Source: an uncultured Curvibacter sp. (GTDB taxonomy: Bacteria > Pseudomonadota > Gammaproteobacteria > Burkholderiales > Burkholderiaceae). Taken from it: DNA of 5,275 bases. The position numbers and the translations under genes are program-made. This document shows, piece after piece, positions 1-4,292 of this stretch; the first letter of the stretch is position 1; every line of letters begins with the position of its first letter. A model generated the notes under the pieces. That model saw nothing but the letters and a program-made list of their open reading frames with translations, was not told the origin of the DNA and did no database searches. The stretch lies in the NCBI GenBank assembly GCA_946481355.1, contig CAMLNH010000202.1, forward strand, positions 1 through 5,275, written 5' to 3'.

Positions 1-826
1 GCACGAGGTCGGAGCCGGCACAGATGGCCACCAGCCCGGCCAGCGGGCCGTTGTGGACGAAGCCTGGATCGTTCTTGCCCAGGGCCAGAGCGGCCAGGGT
101 GCCACCGGCCATGGCCATGAGCGAGTTGACGGCCACCAGACCCGAAATCTTGTCCAGGGTCTGCGCGCTCATGACGTTGAAGCCGAACCAGCCCACCGTC
201 AGGATCCAGGCGCCGAGCGCCAGGAAGGGGATGCTCGACGGCGGATGGGCGGAGACCCCGCCGTCCTTGCGGTAGCGGTTGTAGCGCGCGCCCAGCAGCA
301 GCACGGCGGGCAAGGCAATCCAGCCACCCACCGCATGGACCACGATGCTGCCGGCGAAATCATGGAACTCTGCGCCGGTCGTCGCCTTGATCCAGGCCTG
401 CACACCCAGGCCCTGGTTCCAGACGATGCCCTCGAAGACGGGGTAGACCAGGCCGACGATGACCGCGGTGGCGATGAGCTGAGGCCAGAACTTGGCCCGT
501 TCCGCAATGCCGCCCGAGATGATGGCGGGGATGGCGGCCGCGAAGGTCAGCAGGAAGAAGAACTTCACCAGTTCGTAACCGCTTTTGGCCACGAGCTCTT
601 CTGCCCCGACCAGGAAGCTCGTGCCATAGGCCACACCGTAGCCCACCATGAAATAGACCACGGTCGAGACCGAGAAGTCCACGAGGATCTTGACCAGGGC
701 ATTGACCTGGTTCTTGCGCCGGACCGTGCCCAGCTCCAGGAAGGCAAAGCCCGCGTGCATGGCCAGGACCATGATGGCGCCGAGCAGAATGAACAGGGCG
801 TCTGCGCCCTGCTTTAGTGCATCCAT
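1..826 (-). CDS. amtB: Amt-family ammonium transporter, N-terminal 275 residues (gene runs off the left edge)
   Basis: Inner-membrane channel of the Amt/Mep/Rh family, which takes up ammonium as a trimer. The start is ATG at 826-824, preceded by GGAG (835-838) at 8 bases spacing. Seen in the translation: FAGSIVVHAVGG at residues 157-168 is the family signature. By alignment from memory with E. coli AmtB, D156 matches Asp160, H164 the first pore histidine His168, F95 Phe107, W136 Trp148, F216 Phe215 and S220 Ser219, so the recruitment site and pore of this half look intact. NGPLAGLVAICAG (259-271) is also typical. The first membrane segment begins about residue 10, so there is no cleavable signal peptide as in E. 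coli AmtB; many Amt proteins lack one. About 130-150 residues, including the second pore histidine, lie outside the window. No glnK lies upstream; the downstream side cannot be seen. A sigma-54 promoter upstream supports nitrogen control. Confidence 0.95.
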   Translation of the reverse strand, partial: MDALKQGADALFILLGAIMVLAMHAGFAFLELGTVRRKNQVNALVKILVDFSVSTVVYFMVGYGVAYGTSFLVGAEELVAKSGYELVKFFFLLTFAAAIPAIISGGIAERAKFWPQLIATAVIVGLVYPVFEGIVWNQGLGVQAWIKATTGAEFHDFAGSIVVHAVGGWIALPAVLLLGARYNRYRKDGGVSAHPPSSIPFLALGAWILTVGWFGFNVMSAQTLDKISGLVAVNSLMAMAGGTLAALALGKNDPGFVHNGPLAGLVAICAGSDLV

Positions 827-856
827 GTTGAGATCTCCAGATAGATTGCTTGTGTC

Positions 857-946
857 TGGTGCGAAAACCAGGAATTTTAAGAAATGCACCAATCTCAAGC
901 AAAAATCGAGCCAAGCGGCTCCAAGAGTGTGCGAAGCGTGCACCAA
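857..946. promoter_or_regulatory. NtrC-like half-sites around the sigma-54 promoter
   Basis: The NtrC consensus is roughly TGCACC-N5-GGTGCA. Three strong half-sites lie here: TGCACCAA at 939-946, the same eight bases at 885-892, and TGGTGC at 857-862. None has a good partner at the proper spacing: 939-955 keeps about 3 of 6 bases in its second half, and 847-863 keeps TGC before GGTGC. The 939-955 site would lie about 50-70 bases upstream of the predicted start, a usual place for an activator. These are candidate weak sites only. Confidence 0.25.
898..913 (-). promoter_or_regulatory. Sigma-54 (RpoN) -24/-12 promoter of the ammonium transporter gene
   Basis: On the minus strand the bases read TGGCTCG-ATTT-TTGCT. 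This fits the sigma-54 consensus TGGCACG-N4-TTGC(A/T) with one mismatch, and has the GG and GC doublets at the required spacing (911/912 and 899/900). The predicted transcription start is near 887, giving a leader of about 61 bases. The downstream gene is an ammonium transporter, a classic RpoN/NtrC target, so sequence and context agree. The activator is inferred, not seen. Confidence 0.75.
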
Positions 947-978
947 GGCGGGACGGCTGGCCTGCTGAATCAGGGGGC

Positions 979-984
979 TAGAAT
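979..984 (+). promoter_or_regulatory. -10 box (TAGAAT) directly before the UPF0016 gene
   Basis: TAGAAT differs from the sigma-70 consensus TATAAT at one position. Transcription would begin about 7 bases downstream, at or next to the GTG start codon at 991. No convincing -35 hexamer is seen at 16-18 bases upstream. The only purine-rich stretch, AGGGGG at 972-977, lies 13 bases from the start codon, which is long for a ribosome site, and would not be in the transcript if this box is used. Confidence 0.4.
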
Positions 985-990
985 CGCCAG

Positions 991-1560
991 GTGGAAGCAT
1001 TTCTGATCTCGACCGGCCTGGTCGCGCTGGCCGAGATGGGCGACAAGACCCAGCTCCTGGCCCTCCTCCTCACCCTCAAATTCCGCCGCCCCGGGCCCAT
1101 CGTGGCCGGCATCTTCGTGGCCACGGTGGTCAACCACGCGCTGGCTGGCGCCGTCGGTGCCTGGGTCACAAGCTGGCTCGGACCGGTCTGGCTGCGCTGG
1201 ATCCTGGGCTTGTCTTTCTTGGCCATGGCGGCCTGGATGCTGATCCCCGACCGCATCGATGACGACGACGATCCGCAGCGCTACGCGCGCTGGGGGGTCT
1301 TTGGCACCACCGTGATCGCCTTTTTCCTGGCCGAGATGGGCGACAAGACGCAGATCGCCACCGTCATGCTCGCGGCGCAGTACAGCGCCTGGCTCTGGGT
1401 GGTGTTGGGAACCACGCTGGGCATGATGCTGGCCAACGCGCCCGTGGTCTGGCTGGGCGAGCGCCTCACGCGACGCATCCCCGTGGCCCTGCTGCATCGG
1501 GTGTCGGCGCTGGTGTTTGCCGTGCTGGGCGTGGTCACGCTGCTTGGCTGGGTGGGTTGA
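991..1560 (+). CDS. UPF0016/GDT1-family membrane protein, probable Mn2+ (divalent cation) exporter
   Basis: The 189-residue protein is a full-length member of the UPF0016 family (TMEM165/Gdt1 in eukaryotes, MneA in Vibrio cholerae), whose bacterial members export manganese. It has two homologous halves of about three membrane helices, each beginning with the family motif E-x-G-D-(K/R)-(T/S): EMGDKT at residues 15-20 and again at 115-120. The two motifs are thought to form the cation site. A very acidic linker, DRIDDDDDPQ (87-96), joins the halves, as is common in the family. GTG at 991 is chosen because it places the first motif at the usual distance from the N terminus; no in-frame ATG precedes the motif. 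The gene is divergent from the ammonium transporter and convergent with the FNT gene, so it stands alone. The manganese role is inferred from the family; Ca2+/H+ exchange is the alternative discussed for eukaryotic relatives. Confidence 0.93.
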   Translation: MEAFLISTGLVALAEMGDKTQLLALLLTLKFRRPGPIVAGIFVATVVNHALAGAVGAWVTSWLGPVWLRWILGLSFLAMAAWMLIPDRIDDDDDPQRYARWGVFGTTVIAFFLAEMGDKTQIATVMLAAQYSAWLWVVLGTTLGMMLANAPVVWLGERLTRRIPVALLHRVSALVFAVLGVVTLLGWVG

Positions 1561-1573
1561 GCCTGCTCAGCCC
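1554..1573. terminator. Hairpin spanning both stop codons of a convergent gene pair (candidate bidirectional terminator)
   Basis: GGGTTGAG (1554-1561) pairs with CTCAGCCC (1566-1573), eight pairs including one G-T, around the loop CCTG. It covers the TGA of the UPF0016 gene (1558-1560) and the TGA of the FNT gene (1569-1567). There is no clear U tract on either side, so it is a weak terminator by the usual rules. It is the only candidate for ending either transcript in the 6-base gap. Confidence 0.35.
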
Positions 1574-2400
1574 CCTGGTTTGCGGCGGTAGATCAGGTAA
1601 TAGCTCAGGCCCACCAGCACGCTGCCCCCGAGCAGGTTGCCGGCGATCACCGGCAGCAGATTGCCCAGCATGCCGCCCCAGGTGACGGGCGGTAGGGCGG
1701 CCAGACTTGCGGGCCCGAAATGCTGCAGCAGCATGGCCAGGGGCATGAAGTACATGTTGGCGATGCTGTGCTCAAAACCGGCGGCGACAAAGGCCGTGAT
1801 GGGGGGCACCACGGCCACGGCTTTGTCCACCACGCTGCGTCCCGCCATGGCCATCCACACGGCCATGCAGACCAGCACATTGCAGAGCGCACCGCGAAAG
1901 AAGGCCTGCGTCGGCGAGAGCTCCTGCTTGGCCAGGGCGATCTTCACCACCGTCTGGCCGATGGCGCCACCGTTGAACCCGGTGTGGCCACTGGCAAAAA
2001 CCAGCAGGGCCAGACCGGCTGCCCCGACGAAGTTGGCGGCACAGACCAGCAGCCAGTTACGCAGCACCTCGTAGCTCGTGATGCGGCCGTCGGCCCAGGC
2101 CATGACCAGCAGGTTGTTGCCGGTGAAGAGCTCGGCGCCGGCGACGACCACCAGTAGCAGTCCGAGCGAAAACACCAGCCCACCCAGCAAGGCACTGCTC
2201 GCATAGCCCAAGGTGGCGTCGGACTTCACCAGCGCAAACAGCATGGCACCCAGGCCGATGAAGGCACCCGCCAGCACTCCCAGCATGAGCAGTTGCAAGG
2301 TGGGCAGCCGTGCCTTGGTGACGCCGACCGATTCGATGCGCTGGGCGATCTGCGCCGGCGCATAGGCGTCGGAGCCGTAGAGTTCATTGGGGTCGGCCAT
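1567..2400 (-). CDS. Formate/nitrite transporter (FNT) family channel
   Basis: Pentameric inner-membrane channel for small monovalent anions such as formate or nitrite. The 277-residue length and about six membrane helices are normal for the family. Two family signatures are visible: VVAGAELFTGNN at residues 85-96 (the omega-loop region around T93) and GALCNVLVCMA at 170-180. FEHSIANMYFMP (209-220) holds H211, which matches the central pore histidine His209 of E. coli FocA; the asparagine in SIANM favours a FocA-like over a NirC-like pore, but the substrate is not settled by sequence. The start is ATG at 2400, because GAGGAG lies 7 bases upstream; a GTG 21 bases further out (2421) is in frame but lacks such a site. 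No formate dehydrogenase, pyruvate formate-lyase or nitrite reductase gene is adjacent. The gene is divergent from metX, with a 173-base shared region dominated by the metX leader. Confidence 0.93.
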   Translation of the reverse strand: MADPNELYGSDAYAPAQIAQRIESVGVTKARLPTLQLLMLGVLAGAFIGLGAMLFALVKSDATLGYASSALLGGLVFSLGLLLVVVAGAELFTGNNLLVMAWADGRITSYEVLRNWLLVCAANFVGAAGLALLVFASGHTGFNGGAIGQTVVKIALAKQELSPTQAFFRGALCNVLVCMAVWMAMAGRSVVDKAVAVVPPITAFVAAGFEHSIANMYFMPLAMLLQHFGPASLAALPPVTWGGMLGNLLPVIAGNLLGGSVLVGLSYYLIYRRKPGG

Positions 2401-2407
2401 GGGCGCA

Positions 2408-2413
2408 CTCCTC
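2408..2413 (-). promoter_or_regulatory. Ribosome binding site that fixes the FNT gene start
   Basis: The minus strand reads GAGGAG and then 7 bases to the ATG at 2400. This strong Shine-Dalgarno sequence decides for ATG 2400 and against the in-frame GTG at 2421, which would place the site inside the coding region. Confidence 0.75.
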
Positions 2414-2426
2414 GTGGACACTTGGA

Positions 2427-2435
2427 CTTATACTA
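2427..2435 (-). promoter_or_regulatory. Candidate -10 region for the FNT gene
   Basis: The minus strand reads TTAGTATAAG here, offering TAGTAT (2435-2430) or TATAAG (2432-2427) as a -10 box. It would give a leader of about 20 bases carrying the ribosome site at 2408-2413. No good -35 is seen. It overlaps the -10 box proposed for metX on the other strand. Confidence 0.3.
2429..2434 (+). promoter_or_regulatory. -10 box (TATACT) of the metX leader transcript
   Basis: TATACT matches TATAAT at five of six positions. The predicted start, about 6-7 bases downstream at 2440-2441, falls exactly at the 5' end of the SAM-II aptamer, which supports it independently. A recognisable -35 hexamer at normal spacing is lacking (2406-2411 reads CACTCC), so the promoter may be weak or need an activator. 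Confidence 0.5.
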
Positions 2436-2440
2436 AGCCC

Positions 2441-2505
2441 AGCGCCGATTTGACCCCGATTGCGGGCGCCGGAACCCTGGAGTTTCGAAGTTCAGCTAAA
2501 GAGGC
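2441..2505 (+). promoter_or_regulatory. SAM-II riboswitch aptamer upstream of metX
   Basis: S-adenosylmethionine-binding RNA of the SAM-II class, an H-type pseudoknot. Helix P1 is GCGCC (2442-2446) with GGCGC (2465-2469). Its loop holds GATTTGACC (2447-2455) and ATTGC (2459-2463), and the 3' strand is AGCTAAAGAGG (2494-2504). Aligned from memory with the crystallised SAM-II metX RNA, the bases there called U10, U11, U21 and U44 (ligand contacts), A46 and A47 are all kept (2449, 2450, 2461, 2497, 2499, 2500). The pseudoknot pairs G22-C43, C23-G42 and CC-GG can form (2462-2496, 2463-2495, 2454/2455 with 2503/2504). The connecting loop is longer than in the crystallised RNA and contains an extra helix GAAC/GTTC (2472-2475 with 2490-2493). 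The gene downstream, metX, is a known target of this class. Covariance-model scoring was not possible here. Confidence 0.9.
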
Positions 2506-2542
2506 GGGTGTTTCGAATCCTGAGACCCGGCCCGGCTGAACT
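2489..2542 (+). promoter_or_regulatory. Predicted antiterminator helix of the metX leader
   Basis: An alternative hairpin has an outer arm 2489-2497 (AGTTCAGCT) pairing with 2534-2542 (GGCTGAACT), nine pairs with one G-U. A nested inner arm, 2503-2508 plus 2511-2514, pairs with 2522-2529 and 2531-2532, ten pairs with one G-U and small bulges, closed by a 7-base loop. It uses the bases equivalent to G42, C43, U44, G50 and G51 of the SAM-II pseudoknot and also the 5' arm of the terminator. It therefore excludes both the ligand-bound aptamer and the terminator. The structure is inferred by base pairing done by eye. Confidence 0.6.
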
Positions 2543-2564
2543 GCCGCGCCGGGTCTTGTTTTTT
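2523..2564 (+). terminator. Intrinsic terminator in the metX leader (SAM-II expression platform)
   Basis: GACCCGGC (2524-2531) pairs perfectly with GCCGGGTC (2548-2555). The stem is extended outward by A2523-T2556 and inward, past one mismatch, by CGGC/GCCG (2533-2536 with 2543-2546), with the loop TGAACT. TTGTTTTTT follows at 2556-2564. This has all the marks of a Rho-independent terminator. It lies between the riboswitch and the metX start codon, so it works as a conditional stop for metXW transcription. Confidence 0.9.
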
Positions 2565-2573
2565 GCCATCCAG

Positions 2574-3701
2574 ATGTTGATTGCCCAGCCACAGACGAAG
2601 AGCTTCGACGCCGCCTTGCCCCTGCAGAGTGGCGCGAGCATCCGCGGCTACACCCTGGCTTACGAGACTTACGGCAGGCTCAATGCCGACAAGTCCAACG
2701 CGGTTCTGATCTGTCACGCGCTCAATGCCTCGCACCACGTGGCCGGTGTCTACGAGGGTCAGGCCAAGAGCGAAGGCTGGTGGGACAACATGATCGGTCC
2801 CGGCAAGCCGGTGGACACCGACAAGTTCTTCGTCATCGGCGTCAACAACCTCGGCTCCTGTTTCGGTTCCACCGGGCCCATGCACCTGAATCCGGACACA
2901 GGCCGGGTCTACGGGGCCGATTTTCCCGTGGTCACGGTAGAGGACTGGGTCAACGCCCAAGCCCGCCTGCTCGATGCGCTGGGCATCGAGCAGCTCGCGG
3001 CCGTCATGGGCGGCAGCCTGGGCGGCATGCAGGCCCTGAGCTGGACGCTGCAGTACCCGGGGCGCGTGCGCCACGCCGTGGTGGTGGCCAGCGCGCCCAA
3101 CCTCAATGCCGAGAACATCGCCTTCAACGAGGTGGCACGCCGCGCCATCGTGACCGATCCGGATTTCCATGGGGGCAACTTCTACGCGCATGGCGTGGTG
3201 CCCAAGCGGGGCCTGCGCATCGCGCGCATGATCGGCCACATCACCTACCTCAGCGACGATGTCATGAACGAGAAGTTCGGGCGCCAGCTGCGCGAAGGCA
3301 TCGATCTCAAGTACAGCACGCAGGACATCGAGTTCCAGATCGAGAGCTATCTGCGCTACCAGGGCGACAAGTTCAGTGAATACTTCGACGCCAACACCTA
3401 TCTGCTGATCACGCGCGCGCTCGACTACTTCGACCCGGCGCGCCGCCACGACGGCAACCTCAGCCGTGCGCTGGCCGCGGCGCGCTGCAGGTTCCTGCTC
3501 GTGAGCTTCAGCACCGACTGGCGTTTCTCGCCGGCGCGCAGCCGCGAGATCGTCAAGGCCCTGCTCGACAACCGGCGTGACGTGTCCTACGCGGAAATCG
3601 ACGCCCCGCACGGCCACGACGCCTTCCTGCTCGACGACGCGCGCTACATGAATCTGGTGCGCGCCTATTTCGGGAACATCGCCGCGGAGGCTGCATCATG
3701 A
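2574..3701 (+). CDS. metX: Homoserine O-acyltransferase MetX (probably the succinyltransferase type)
   Basis: Cytoplasmic alpha/beta-hydrolase-fold enzyme that acylates homoserine, the first committed step of methionine synthesis. At 375 residues it is full length. The nucleophile elbow GGSLGGMQ gives Ser148; Asp315 in STDWRFSP and His348 in PHGHDAFLL complete the Ser-Asp-His triad. NASHHVAG (51-58) and [12 protein letters not shown] (91-102) are family blocks. DWRF after the Asp, together with an adjacent metW, is what I associate with the proteobacterial MetX enzymes that use succinyl-CoA rather than acetyl-CoA; this is inference. ATG at 2574 is chosen because earlier in-frame starts fall inside the terminator or aptamer. 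No Shine-Dalgarno is visible before it. Stop and start overlap with metW as ATGA. Expression should fall when SAM is high, through the leader at 2441-2564. Confidence 0.96.
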   Translation: MLIAQPQTKSFDAALPLQSGASIRGYTLAYETYGRLNADKSNAVLICHALNASHHVAGVYEGQAKSEGWWDNMIGPGKPVDTDKFFVIGVNNLGSCFGSTGPMHLNPDTGRVYGADFPVVTVEDWVNAQARLLDALGIEQLAAVMGGSLGGMQALSWTLQYPGRVRHAVVVASAPNLNAENIAFNEVARRAIVTDPDFHGGNFYAHGVVPKRGLRIARMIGHITYLSDDVMNEKFGRQLREGIDLKYSTQDIEFQIESYLRYQGDKFSEYFDANTYLLITRALDYFDPARRHDGNLSRALAAARCRFLLVSFSTDWRFSPARSREIVKALLDNRRDVSYAEIDAPHGHDAFLLDDARYMNLVRAYFGNIAAEAAS

Positions 3702-4279
3702 GCGACCGCACAACGCTGGAGAGCATCGCCAGCCTGGTGCCCCCAGGTTCGCGCGTGCTCGACCTGGGCTGCGGCGACGGCGCCCTGCTCGCGCACCTGC
3801 AGGCCACGCGCGGTTGTACCGGTTACGGCATCGAGATCGCCGACGACAACGTGTTGGCCTGCGCGCAGCGCGGCGTCAACGTGATCCAGCTCAACCTGGA
3901 CGAAGGCCTGTCCATGTTCGGTGACCAGAGCTTCGACGTGGTGCTGCAGATCGACACCCTGCAGCACCTGCGCAATGCCGAGACCGTGCTGCGCGAGACC
4001 GCGCGCGTGGGCCGTACGGGCATCGTGGCTTTTCCCAATTTCGCGCATTGGCCGAACCGCCTCAGCGTGCTGCTCGGCCGCATGCCGGTCACGCGTCGCC
4101 TGCCCTACCAGTGGTACGACACGCCCAATATCCGCGTCGGCACCCATGCCGACCTCGAGGTACTGGCCCAGCGCAACGGCCTGCAGATCCTCGACAGCTT
4201 CGGCCTGCACAACGGGCGCATCATCCGGCGCCTGCCCAACCTGCGCGCGAGCACGGCGGTGCTGAAGTTCTCGCGCTGA
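3698..4279 (+). CDS. metW: Methionine biosynthesis protein MetW
   Basis: The 193-residue protein has a class I methyltransferase fold and is nearly always found beside metX in proteobacteria. The SAM-binding motif I is VLDLGCGDG (residues 20-28), with an acidic residue, E46, at the end of the next strand (YGIEI). The central segment [13 protein letters not shown] (79-91) and the block [11 protein letters not shown] (112-122) followed by [18 protein letters not shown] (127-144) are characteristic of the MetW family. Work on metXW operons indicates that MetW is needed with MetX for homoserine acylation, as a partner of the enzyme; no methylation substrate is established to my knowledge. The start overlaps the metX stop by four bases, and GGAGG (3686-3690) lies 7 bases upstream inside metX, so the two are translationally coupled and share the SAM-II control. 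The gene ends 13 bases from the convergent transporter gene. Confidence 0.95.
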   Translation: MSDRTTLESIASLVPPGSRVLDLGCGDGALLAHLQATRGCTGYGIEIADDNVLACAQRGVNVIQLNLDEGLSMFGDQSFDVVLQIDTLQHLRNAETVLRETARVGRTGIVAFPNFAHWPNRLSVLLGRMPVTRRLPYQWYDTPNIRVGTHADLEVLAQRNGLQILDSFGLHNGRIIRRLPNLRASTAVLKFSR

Positions 4280-4292
4280 CCAGCCGCGTAGC

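Noticed and set aside
53..817. A 254-codon plus-strand open frame over the ammonium transporter
   Set aside because: The minus-strand frame carries clear Amt signatures; the plus-strand translation is low-complexity and hydrophilic with no family resemblance.
840..990. A yybP-ykoY (Mn2+) riboswitch before the UPF0016 gene
   Set aside because: This class often controls such exporters, but I find no matching conserved loops here, and the -10 box sits too near the start codon to leave room for it on the transcript.
2401..2421. GTG at 2421 as start of the FNT gene
   Set aside because: The strong GAGGAG lies between it and ATG 2400 at ideal spacing to the latter, and no ribosome site precedes the GTG.
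2460..2573. Upstream in-frame TTG start for metX at 2460
   Set aside because: It would put the SAM-II aptamer and the terminator inside the coding region, and the residues it adds have no likeness to MetX.
2496..3617. A 373-codon open frame on the minus strand opposite metX
   Set aside because: It is a mirror of metX caused by high GC at third codon positions. Its translation is rich in Val, Ala, His and Asp with no recognisable family, and it runs across the riboswitch and terminator.
4268..4292. A terminator between metW and the MFS gene
   Set aside because: Only a short bulged hairpin (4272-4277 with 4282-4288) around the metW stop is visible, without a U tract. This is too weak to call.
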